Below, in pieces: positions 56,852 through 64,000 of a stretch of DNA of 64,000 nt. The stretch's first letter is position 1, and each line of letters opens with the position of its first letter. The stretch is from Geminicoccus sp035556675. GTDB taxonomy: Bacteria; Pseudomonadota; Alphaproteobacteria; Geminicoccales; Geminicoccaceae. The position numbers and the translations under genes were made by a program. The notes beneath the pieces were generated by a model. That model was given only the letters and a program-made list of their open reading frames with translations, ran no database searches and was not told where the DNA came from. Location of the stretch: the NCBI RefSeq assembly GCF_035556675.1, contig NZ_DATMFZ010000166.1:1-64000 (forward strand). Reading direction: 5' to 3'.

Positions 56852-57865
56852 ATGTCCCATCCCCTTGCCGATCTCCTCGCCGAGAAGTCCTTCCTGCTCG
56901 CCGATGGCGCGATGGGCACCAACCTGTTCGCCCAGGGGCTGATGTCCGGCGACAGCCCGGAATTCTGGAACCTCGATCATCCCGAGCGGGTCAGGAAGGT
57001 CCACCAGGACTTCGTGGACGCCGGCTCCGACCTCGTGCTCACCAACAGCTTCGGCGGCAACCGCCACCGGCTGAAGCTGCACAACGCGCAGGACCGGGTG
57101 GCCGAGCTGAACCGGGCGGCCGCCCGGATCGCCCGCGAGGTCGCCGACGCGGCACCGCGCAAGGTCCTGGTCTGCGGCTCGATCGGCCCCACCGGCGAGA
57201 TCTTCCAGCCGGTCGGCGTGCTGTCCCATGAGGAAGGGGTGGAGGCGTTCGCCGAGCAGGCGGTGGCCCTGGCCGAGGGCGGCGCGGATGTGCTCTGGAT
57301 CGAGACGATCTCGGCGCGCGAGGAACTGGCCGCGGCGGTCGAGGGCGCGGCCAGGGCCGGGCTGCCGATCGTCAGCACGATGAGCTTCGACACCAACGGC
57401 CGGACCATGATGGGACTGACGCCCGAAGCGGCGCTGGGTGCCGCCCATGTCCTGCCGGTCCGGCCGATCGGCTTCGGCGCCAATTGCGGAATCGGCCCGG
57501 CCCAGCTCCTGCACACGGTCCTGGCGTTCCGCAACGTGCGCGACGGGGACGACATCATCGTCGCCAAGGGCAATTGCGGCGTGCCGGAATATGTCGAGGG
57601 GGCGATCCGCTATTCCGGCTCGCCCGAGATCATGGCGACCTATGCGAAGCTGGCCCGCGATGCCGGCGCGCACATCATCGGCGGCTGCTGTGGCACCACG
57701 GCCGAGCACATCCGGGCGATGCGCGACGCGCTGGACAGCCATGTCCCGGCCAAGGTCCCCACGCTCGCCGAGGTCGAGGCGCTGCTGGGCCCGATCTCCT
57801 TTGCGGGTGCGGCACCGGCGCATGGTGCCGAGGAGCCGGCCCGTCGGCGCACACGGCGGCGCTGA
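56852..57865 (+). CDS. bmt: Betaine/homocysteine S-methyltransferase family protein
   Basis: Zinc-dependent methyl transfer to homocysteine, making methionine; by similarity the donor is betaine or a related methyl compound. The 337 residues have DGAMGTNLFAQGL, TNSFGGNRHRL, GSIGPTGE and the three zinc cysteines C212 (FGANCGIG) and C279/C280 (IGGCCGTT). ATG 56852 gives the family start; the frame upstream belongs to noncoding and DUF1289 territory. No folate domain, so it is not MetH. Confidence 0.9.
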   Translation: MSHPLADLLAEKSFLLADGAMGTNLFAQGLMSGDSPEFWNLDHPERVRKVHQDFVDAGSDLVLTNSFGGNRHRLKLHNAQDRVAELNRAAARIAREVADAAPRKVLVCGSIGPTGEIFQPVGVLSHEEGVEAFAEQAVALAEGGADVLWIETISAREELAAAVEGAARAGLPIVSTMSFDTNGRTMMGLTPEAALGAAHVLPVRPIGFGANCGIGPAQLLHTVLAFRNVRDGDDIIVAKGNCGVPEYVEGAIRYSGSPEIMATYAKLARDAGAHIIGGCCGTTAEHIRAMRDALDSHVPAKVPTLAEVEALLGPISFAGAAPAHGAEEPARRRTRRR

Positions 57866-58003
57866 CGCATCATCTGGTGCCGGATCGCCGGAAACCAGGG
57901 CGCACAGCGCAGGATCAGGTTCATTTTTGGCACCCGCCCGGGTTATGGTCCGGGTTGCGGGCCGGCGGGCATCGGCCCTGCTTGCAGTGAGAGGTCGTTG
58001 CGG

Positions 58004-59827
58004 ATGTGCGGTATCGTCGGCGTCATCGGTAAGGCGGACGCAGCACCCTTGCTGCTGGAAGGGCTGCGCCGGCTGGAATATCGCGGCTACGACAGCGCTG
58101 GCATCGCCACGCTGGTGGACGGGCGAATCGTCCGGCGCCGGGCGGAGGGCAAGCTCGACAACCTCGCCCGCGAGCTGGACGCGCGCCACCTGGACGGCAC
58201 CACCGGCATCGGCCACACCCGCTGGGCCACCCATGGCGCGCCCACCGAGACCAACGCCCATCCGCACAAGGCCGACGGCGTCGCCGTGGTCCATAACGGC
58301 ATCATCGAGAACTTCCGCGAGCTGCGCGAGGAGCTGGCCGGCCGTGGCCGCCGCTTCGAGACCCAGACCGATACCGAGGTCGTGCCGCACCTGATCGCCG
58401 AGCAGATGGCGCAGGGGTTGAGCCCGAGCGAGGCCGCCTCCCGGGTGCTGGCGCGGCTGCACGGGGCGTTCGCGCTGGCGATCCTGTTCGAGGGCCACCC
58501 GGACCTGCTGATCGCGGCCAGGCGCGGCAGCCCGCTGGCGATCGGCTATGGCCAGGGCGAGATGTTCATCGGCTCGGATGCGCTGGCTCTGGCGCCGCTC
58601 ACCGACCAGATCCAGTATCTGGAGGAGGGCGACTGGGCGGTGCTGACCCGCACCGGTGCGATCGTGCACGACGAATCGGGCCAGGTGGTCGAGCGGCCGA
58701 TCCGGCAGACCGCCTTCTCCGGTGCCATGATCGGCAAGGGCAACCATCGCCACTTCATGGAGAAGGAGATCCACGAGCAGCCGGCCGTGATCGGCGACAC
58801 GCTGCGCTCCTTCGCCGACCCCAAGACCCATAAGGTGGCGCTACCCGACCTGCCCTTCGACCTGGCCACGCTCGGCCGGCTCTCGATCGTGGCCTGCGGC
58901 ACCGCCTCCTATGCCGGCCTGGTCGCCCGGCACTGGTTTGAGAAGTTCGCCGGCATCGCGGTCGACTGGGACATCGCGTCCGAGTTCCGCTACCGCGAGC
59001 CGCCGCTCAGCCCCGACCAGGCGGCGATGTTCATCTCCCAGTCCGGCGAGACCGCCGACACGCTGGCGGCACTGCGCTATGTCAAGAGCCAGGGCCGGCC
59101 GACCCTGGCGGTGGTCAACGTGCCGGAGAGCTCGATCGCGCGCGAGGCCGATGGCGCGCTGCGCACGCTGGCAGGACCCGAGATCGGGGTCGCCTCGACC
59201 AAGGCGTTCACCACCCAGCTCGCCACCCTGGCCTGCCTGGCGGTCGGTGCCGCGCGCGCCCGCGGCCGGCTCTCGGCCGAGCGCGAGGCGGCGCTGGTCA
59301 CGGCCCTGGACGAGATCCCGGCCAAGCTGGTCCCGGTCCTGGAGCACAGCGAGCTGATCCAGCAGATCGCCGGCGAGATCATGGCCGCGCGCGACGTGCT
59401 CTATATCGGCCGGGGTGCGATGTACCCGATCGCGCTGGAAGGGGCGCTGAAGCTGAAGGAGATCAGCTACATCCATGCCGAGGGCTATGCCGCGGGCGAG
59501 CTCAAGCACGGGCCGATCGCGCTGATCGACGAGAACGTGCCGGTGATCGTGGTGGCCCCGCCGGACGAGCTGTTCGAGAAGACCGCGAGCAACCTCCAGG
59601 AGGTCAAGGCGCGCGGCGGCAAGATCATCCTGATCTCGGACGAGGACGGCTGCGCCCGGCTCGGCGAATATGCCTGGCACAGCATCGCCATGCCGGCCTG
59701 CGACCCGTTCGTGGCGCCGATCCTCTACTCGATCCCGGTGCAGCTGCTGGCCTACCACACCGCCGTGGCCAAGGGCACCGACGTCGACCAGCCGCGCAAC
59801 CTCGCAAAGTCAGTCACCGTCGAGTGA
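58004..59827 (+). CDS. glmS: Glucosamine-6-phosphate synthase
   Basis: Makes glucosamine-6-phosphate from fructose-6-phosphate and glutamine for cell-wall sugars. The 607 residues have the N-terminal nucleophile Cys2 (MCGIVGVIG), YRGYDSAGIA, GHTRWATHGAP, and two SIS domains (ISQSGETADTLAAL, STKAFTTQLATL, AEGYAAGELKHGPIAL). The Cys must be second, so the ATG at 58004 is correct and not the codon two upstream. Confidence 0.98.
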   Translation: MCGIVGVIGKADAAPLLLEGLRRLEYRGYDSAGIATLVDGRIVRRRAEGKLDNLARELDARHLDGTTGIGHTRWATHGAPTETNAHPHKADGVAVVHNGIIENFRELREELAGRGRRFETQTDTEVVPHLIAEQMAQGLSPSEAASRVLARLHGAFALAILFEGHPDLLIAARRGSPLAIGYGQGEMFIGSDALALAPLTDQIQYLEEGDWAVLTRTGAIVHDESGQVVERPIRQTAFSGAMIGKGNHRHFMEKEIHEQPAVIGDTLRSFADPKTHKVALPDLPFDLATLGRLSIVACGTASYAGLVARHWFEKFAGIAVDWDIASEFRYREPPLSPDQAAMFISQSGETADTLAALRYVKSQGRPTLAVVNVPESSIAREADGALRTLAGPEIGVASTKAFTTQLATLACLAVGAARARGRLSAEREAALVTALDEIPAKLVPVLEHSELIQQIAGEIMAARDVLYIGRGAMYPIALEGALKLKEISYIHAEGYAAGELKHGPIALIDENVPVIVVAPPDELFEKTASNLQEVKARGGKIILISDEDGCARLGEYAWHSIAMPACDPFVAPILYSIPVQLLAYHTAVAKGTDVDQPRNLAKSVTVE

Positions 59828-59900
59828 ACCGCTTCCAACCGCGGCCCTGACGCACTACCCCTAGCTGGCACGTAACCGGTGCCGGCAGGGGAGGTGCGCA

Positions 59901-61265
59901 TTGATCCATGCCGATCGGGCCCTCCTGCCGCAGGGCTGGGCGGAGAACGTCCTGGTCGAGGTCGGGACGGACGGGTCGATCGCGGCCGTGTCGCCCGGTC
60001 GACCCATGCCGGCCGGTGCCGAGCGGGCAGGCCTGCTGCTGCCGGGCATCCCCAACGTGCACAGCCATGCCTTCCAGCGCGCGATGGCGGGGCTCGCCGA
60101 GCGCCTGCCGGAGGGGGAGGCCAGCTTCTGGACTTGGCGGGCGGTCATGTACGCCTTTGCCGGCCGGATGACGCCCGACATCGTCCGGGCGGTCGCCACC
60201 CAGCTCTATGTCGAGATGCTGGAAGCGGGCTACACCGCGGTGGGCGAGTTCCACTATCTCCACCACCAGCCGGACGGGCAGCCGCATGCCGACCCGGCCG
60301 AACTGGCACTGGCTCATCTGGATGCCGCGCGCCGTGCCGGCATCGGCATCACCATGCTGCCCTCGCTCTATGTGACGGGCGGCTTCGGTCAGCCTGCCGA
60401 GGCCGGACAGCGTCGCTTCCTCCACGACCTGGACGGGTACCTGCGCCTGGTGGAGCGGCTGCGCGCGGAAACCGCCGGCCGGGCGGACGAGGGGCTGGGG
60501 ATCGCCCCCCATTCGCTGCGCGCGGTGCCGCCGGACGTGCTGGCCGATGCGGTGGGGGCCTGGCGGGCACTGGTGCCGGACGGGCCGGTCCACCTGCATC
60601 TGGCCGAGCAGGTCCGCGAGGTGCGCGAATGCCTGGAGGCGACCGGGCGGCGACCGGGCGAGCGCCTGCTGGAACTGGTCCGGCCCGATCCCGGCTGGAC
60701 GCTGATCCATGCCACCCATCTGGCGGACGGCGAGCTGGCGGCGCTGGCGGCGATGGGGGCCGTGGCCGGCCTGTGCCCCAGCACCGAGGGCAATCTCGGC
60801 GACGGGCTGTTCCGCCTGGCGGACTGGCTGGCCGCCGGGGGCAGCTTGGCGATCGGCACGGACAGCCAGGTGGTGATCGATCCGTTCGAGGAACTGCGCT
60901 GGCTGGAGCACGGCCAGCGCACCCAGGTCCTGCGCCGGACGGTGGCGGCCTCGCCGGAGCAGCCGCATACCGGCGCGCGCCTGCTCACCGCGGTCCTGGC
61001 GGGCGGGCGTCAGGCGCTGGGCCGGCCGATCGGGCGGATCGAGCCCGGTGCCCGGGCCGATCTCGTGGTGCTCGATGCCGACCATCCGCGGCTGGTCGAG
61101 CGGGCCGGCGACGGGCTCCTGGACAGCCTCGTGCTGGCGCCGGGCAGGAACATGGTGCGCCATGTGATGGTCGGCGGGCGCTGGCAGGTGCGGGACGGGC
61201 GGCACCGCGAGCATGACAGCGCGGCCAGCGCCTACCGCCGAGCTGTGCGCGGGCTGGCGCCGTGA
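59901..61265 (+). CDS. hutF: Formimidoylglutamate deiminase
   Basis: Converts N-formimidoyl-glutamate to N-formyl-glutamate in the five-step histidine degradation route. The 454-residue amidohydrolase has metal ligands in NVHSHAFQRAMAG (His54, His56), GEFHYLHHQ, PHSLRAVP, HLHLAEQ, HATHLADGE and GTDSQVVIDPFEELRWLE. The start is a TTG at 59901, supported by GGGAGG six bases upstream. hutHUGI are not in view. Confidence 0.92.
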   Translation: MIHADRALLPQGWAENVLVEVGTDGSIAAVSPGRPMPAGAERAGLLLPGIPNVHSHAFQRAMAGLAERLPEGEASFWTWRAVMYAFAGRMTPDIVRAVATQLYVEMLEAGYTAVGEFHYLHHQPDGQPHADPAELALAHLDAARRAGIGITMLPSLYVTGGFGQPAEAGQRRFLHDLDGYLRLVERLRAETAGRADEGLGIAPHSLRAVPPDVLADAVGAWRALVPDGPVHLHLAEQVREVRECLEATGRRPGERLLELVRPDPGWTLIHATHLADGELAALAAMGAVAGLCPSTEGNLGDGLFRLADWLAAGGSLAIGTDSQVVIDPFEELRWLEHGQRTQVLRRTVAASPEQPHTGARLLTAVLAGGRQALGRPIGRIEPGARADLVVLDADHPRLVERAGDGLLDSLVLAPGRNMVRHVMVGGRWQVRDGRHREHDSAASAYRRAVRGLAP

Positions 61266-61804
61266 TCGGGTTGGCCGAACGCTGTCCGTTCTGCAGCGCG
61301 CCGGCGCCGGTGGTGTGGGTGCATGGTCGGGGGCAGTGTTCGTTCTGCGGCACGGATCGTGAGCCATCCTGCGAGGGTGCCCCGGAACTGCCGCTGGGCA
61401 GCGGCCTGCCCACCCTCATCACCGAGCGCCTGGTGCTGCGCCCGGGTGCGGCCGAGCCCTCGGCGCGCGGCTACGGGATGTGGCGGATCTTCCGGGCCGG
61501 CCGGGGCGAACTGCCGGTGGGCGAGGTCGCCCTGCTGCCGCGCGGCCAGGACCGGCAGGAGGTCGAGCTCAGCTTCCGCATCGACCTGATGGCGCGTGGG
61601 CAGGGCTTTGCCCGGGAGGCCGCCCAGGCGGTGATCGACCATGGCGAGCGGCGCCTGGGCCTTGACGAGCTGGTGGCCTTCACCGATCCCGACCATCGGG
61701 CACCCGCCCGGATCCTGGCCCGGCTGGGTTTCGTGGCGGATGGCCGGCACGCGCTCGCCGAGGGCGAGCAGTTGGTGGTCTGGCGCAGGAGGAGTGGCCG
61801 TTGA
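61262..61804 (+). CDS. Zinc-ribbon GNAT acetyltransferase-like protein
   Basis: A 180-residue protein. Residues 1-35 form a zinc ribbon with C8, C11, C26 and C29 (CPFC and CSFC). From ~50 a GNAT fold starts (LITERLVLRPG), with the GQGFAREAAQAVIDHGERR acetyl-CoA stretch and RILARLGFVADG. The acetyltransferase part is shorter than usual between beta 1 and beta 3. GTG 61262 overlaps the hutF stop (GTGA), so it is co-translated with hutF; TGA overlaps the racemase ATG. Substrate unknown. Confidence 0.75.
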   Translation: MIGLAERCPFCSAPAPVVWVHGRGQCSFCGTDREPSCEGAPELPLGSGLPTLITERLVLRPGAAEPSARGYGMWRIFRAGRGELPVGEVALLPRGQDRQEVELSFRIDLMARGQGFAREAAQAVIDHGERRLGLDELVAFTDPDHRAPARILARLGFVADGRHALAEGEQLVVWRRRSGR

Positions 61805-62502
61805 TGCGGACGATCGGCGTGATCGGGGGCCTGTCCTGGGAAAGCAGCGCCGTCTACTACCGGCTCCTGAACGAGGCGGTGCGGACGAGGCGCGGTGGCC
61901 TCGCCTCGGCCAGGCTGCTGCTCTGGTCGTTCGACTTCGCCGAGATCGAGGCGATGCAGGCGGACGGCGACTGGGAAGGGGCCACCCGGGCCATGTGCGA
62001 GGCTGGGGAGAAGCTCGCAGCCGGTGGTGCCGAACTGCTGCTGATCGCCAGCAACACCATGCACAAGATGGCGGACGCGGTCGCAGCGGCGAGCGGGCTG
62101 CCGCTGGTGCACATCGCCGATGCGACCGGCCAGGCGATCCGTCAGGCCGGCTGCCGGCGGCCGGCTCTGCTCGCCACTGCCTACACGATGGAGCAGGATT
62201 TCTACCGGGGACGCCTGGAGGAGCGGTTCGGGCTGGACGTGCGGGTGCCGGATGCGGCGGACCGGCAGCGTGTGCACCGGATCATCTATGACGAACTGTG
62301 TCAGGGCATCGTCCGTCCAGAATCCAAGGCGGCCTATCTGGAGATCATCGGCCGGTTGCGGGCGGCCGGTGCCGACAGCGTGATCCTGGGCTGCACCGAG
62401 ATCTGCCTGCTGATCGGCCAGGCCGACCTGGACTGCCCGGTGTTCGACACGACGGGGCTCCATGCGGAGGCTGCGGTGGCGCTGGCGCTGGACGGCGGCT
62501 GA
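61804..62502 (+). CDS. Broad-specificity amino-acid racemase, YgeA/RacX type
   Basis: Aspartate/glutamate-racemase-family protein of 232 residues. In place of the first catalytic cysteine it has Thr85 (ASNTMHK); the second is Cys197 (LGCTEI). The same Thr/Cys pair marks E. coli YgeA, a broad-range, mostly non-acidic amino-acid racemase, so a true aspartate racemase is less likely. ATG 61804 overlaps the previous stop. Link to histidine breakdown is positional only. Confidence 0.85.
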   Translation: MRTIGVIGGLSWESSAVYYRLLNEAVRTRRGGLASARLLLWSFDFAEIEAMQADGDWEGATRAMCEAGEKLAAGGAELLLIASNTMHKMADAVAAASGLPLVHIADATGQAIRQAGCRRPALLATAYTMEQDFYRGRLEERFGLDVRVPDAADRQRVHRIIYDELCQGIVRPESKAAYLEIIGRLRAAGADSVILGCTEICLLIGQADLDCPVFDTTGLHAEAAVALALDGG

Positions 62503-62510
62503 GCGGGAAC

Positions 62511-62545
62511 GAAAAAGGCCGCCGGCCTTGCGGCTGGCGGCCTTT
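62511..62545. terminator. Bidirectional terminator
   Basis: AAAGGCCGCC (62514-62523) pairs perfectly with GGCGGCCTTT (62536-62545), 12-base loop. Leftward it is followed by two more T, giving TTTTT after the ABC gene; rightward TTT after the racemase. It sits between the convergent genes. Confidence 0.85.
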
Positions 62546-62566
62546 CCATAGGGCGAACCCGGCGGC

Positions 62567-63643
62567 TCAGGCGTTCAGGCGCTTGCCGGTGCGCTTGTCG
62601 AACAGATGCAGGTGCTCGACGTCCGGGGTCAGCATGATGTCCTGGCCGGGCTCGAAGCGATGGCGCTCGCGGAAGATCGCCTGCACCTCCTGGCCGGCCA
62701 TGTGCATGACGACCATGGTCTCCGCACCGGTCGGCTCCACCACCACGACCTTGGCTGGGATGCCCTGGCCGTCCTGGCTGATGTAGAGATGCTCCGGGCG
62801 CACGCCGTAGACGACCTCGAGCCCGTCCTGGCCGCCCAGGCGGTCCGGCACCGGCAGATGCGTGCCGTCCTTGGTCACCACGTCGCCGGCGGAGCCGTTC
62901 TTGCGCAGCGTGCCGTCGATGAAGTTCATGGATGGCGAGCCGATGAAGCCCGCGACGAACAGGTTGTTCGGCCGGTCGTAGAGCTCCAGCGGCGCGCCGA
63001 TCTGCTCGACGTTGCCGCCCTGCATGACCACGATCCGGTCGGCCATGGTCATGGCCTCGATCTGGTCGTGGGTCACGTAGATCGCGGTGGTCTTGAGCCG
63101 CTGGTGCAGTTCCTTGATCTCGGTGCGCATCTGCACGCGCAGCTTGGCGTCCAGGTTCGAGAGCGGCTCGTCGAACAGGAAGACCTGCGGGTCGCGGACG
63201 ATGGCGCGGCCCATGGCGACGCGCTGGCGCTGGCCGCCGGAGAGCTGGCGCGGGTAGCGGTCGAGGAGCTGGCCCAGGCCCAGGATGCCGGCGGCCTTGC
63301 TGACCCGCTCGTCGATGACGTTCTTGGGTGCCTTCGCCAGCTTCAGGGAGAACGCCATGTTCTCCTTCACGGTCATGTGCGGGTAGAGCGCGTAGTTCTG
63401 GAACACCATGGCGATGTCCCGGTCCTTCGGCGCCACGTCGTTGACCACGCGCCCGCCGATCGAGATCTCGCCCTTGCTGATCTCCTCCAGCCCCGCGATC
63501 ATCCGCAGCAGCGTGGACTTGCCGCAGCCCGATGGGCCGACCAGGACCACGAACTCGCCATCGGCGATGTTGACGTCGACGCCGTGCAGGACCTGCACCG
63601 AGCCGTAATACTTGTCGACCTTGTTGACCGTTACCGAAGCCAT
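62567..63643 (-). CDS. ugpC: Sugar ABC transporter ATP-binding protein, MalK/UgpC type
   Basis: ATPase of a carbohydrate or glycerol-phosphate importer. The 358 residues have Walker A GPSGCGKST (36-44), FQNYALYPHMTV, LSGGQRQRVAMGRAI, FLFDEPLSNLDAKLRVQM and a C-terminal TOBE regulatory region (GVRPEHLYIS). ATG 63643 is the family start. No binding protein or permease lies in view, so it may serve several importers (MsmK-like). Symbol is by family. Confidence 0.85.
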   Translation of the reverse strand: MASVTVNKVDKYYGSVQVLHGVDVNIADGEFVVLVGPSGCGKSTLLRMIAGLEEISKGEISIGGRVVNDVAPKDRDIAMVFQNYALYPHMTVKENMAFSLKLAKAPKNVIDERVSKAAGILGLGQLLDRYPRQLSGGQRQRVAMGRAIVRDPQVFLFDEPLSNLDAKLRVQMRTEIKELHQRLKTTAIYVTHDQIEAMTMADRIVVMQGGNVEQIGAPLELYDRPNNLFVAGFIGSPSMNFIDGTLRKNGSAGDVVTKDGTHLPVPDRLGGQDGLEVVYGVRPEHLYISQDGQGIPAKVVVVEPTGAETMVVMHMAGQEVQAIFRERHRFEPGQDIMLTPDVEHLHLFDKRTGKRLNA

Positions 63644-63802
63644 CGATCGCTTCCTCTTGCCGGCACGCCAGGGCGACGCCGAACGCATGGATGCCGGCGC
63701 GAAGGGTTGTTCTGGCTCCCGGAGCCTCCCCGGAAGGGCATCGCCCGATGCCACCTTTGCCGGGGCAGGGCGGCGGTGGCAAGCGGCAAGGTCTTCCAGA
63801 AT

Positions 63803-63860
63803 GGCCAAGGGCCGGAGGCCAGAACGGCCAAGGGCCGGAGGGATGAACCCTCCGGCCCTT
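63803..63860. repeat. Tandem GC-rich repeat and 13-bp hairpin
   Basis: GGCCAAGGGCCGGAGG occurs at 63803-63818 and 63826-63841. The second copy forms a perfect 13-bp stem, AAGGGCCGGAGGG (63830-63842) with 63848-63860, loop ATGAA. It lies just after the partial gene at 63887 and could be its terminator, though only two T follow leftward. Confidence 0.55.
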
Positions 63861-63886
63861 GACTATATCAACAAGCGATCGGGCGA

Positions 63887-64000
63887 TCAGCCGCCGGCAT
63901 AGCCGCTGCTGCGCGCACCACGATAGCCACCGCCGCCGCTGCGCTGGCCCTGACGGGGTTCGGCCCGGTAGGGCGGGCGACCATCGGCCGAGCGCCGGCC
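63887..64000 (-). CDS. C-terminal end of a Gly/Arg-rich protein, cut by window edge
   Basis: Only the last 37 residues are in view, in frame to TGA at 63889-63887: PPYRAEPRQGQRSGGGG then YRGARSSGYAGG. RGG/GYRG-type tails are typical of DEAD-box RNA helicases and other RNA-binding proteins, but no folded domain is visible, so no name is given. The hairpin at 63830-63860 follows. Confidence 0.6.
   Translation of the reverse strand, partial: GRRSADGRPPYRAEPRQGQRSGGGGYRGARSSGYAGG

Noticed and set aside
57866..58003. Possible glmS ribozyme upstream of glmS
   Set aside because: That ribozyme is typical of Gram-positive bacteria, and the 138-base spacer is too short and shows none of its core.

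Overview
The window is dense, high-GC (roughly 70%) chromosomal DNA of an alphaproteobacterium, probably Rhodospirillales/Geminicoccales-like. The assignment rests on blocks of conserved gene order: ffh-rpsP-rimM-trmD-rplS-leuCD-leuB-asd, mlaD-DUF2155-aat-accC-accB-aroQ, mdh-sucCDAB-lpdA, and a RegB/RegA redox two-component system. Starts are often GTG or TTG, and many neighbours overlap as ATGA, GTGA or TGATG. No tRNA, rRNA, CRISPR array or recognisable transposase was seen.

Layout. 1-8040 (minus): asd, leuB, leuD, leuC, then the ribosome/SRP operon. 8227-10319 (plus): dapF and mtaB. 10332-23181: about 13 kb of accessory DNA lying between mtaB and ftsY. 23231-25251 (plus): ftsY, mlaD and a DUF2155 gene. 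25161-30292 (minus): aat, accCB, aroQ, an AcuI-type reductase and bpt. 30418-37804: an alpha/beta hydrolase, a ferredoxin and its reductase, an unusual GST fused to a disordered tail, a lipoprotein and maeB. 38018-48848: htpX, two small secreted paralogs, then the TCA block lpdA-sucB-sucA-sucDC-mdh (minus). 49016-52550: a large RTX surface protein divergent from a ribbon-helix-helix/PAS regulator. 53030-55639: RegB-type kinase with two RegA-type regulators. 55823-62502 (plus): GST, DUF1289, a homocysteine methyltransferase, glmS, hutF, a zinc-ribbon GNAT and a YgeA-type racemase. 62567-64000 (minus): a sugar ABC ATPase and the tail of a Gly/Arg-rich protein.

The most unusual locus is 10332-17000, read leftward. 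It has three tandem copies of a two-gene unit, each an RTX-like calcium-binding protein followed by a tiny peptide. These are followed, almost without gaps, by an HPr-kinase-like protein and a nucleotidyltransferase. The two intact 65-residue peptides share a nearly invariant leader; two of their five differences fall in the last seven residues, and both end in Ser-Phe-Glu. The third unit is decayed. The arrangement suggests a peptide-modification (RiPP-like) system whose precursors are paired with secreted beta-roll proteins that have a 27-residue superrepeat. The same accessory block carries an adenylate cyclase and a phoA-DUF3299-permease operon behind a three-repeat Pho box, with the transporter ATPase divergent.
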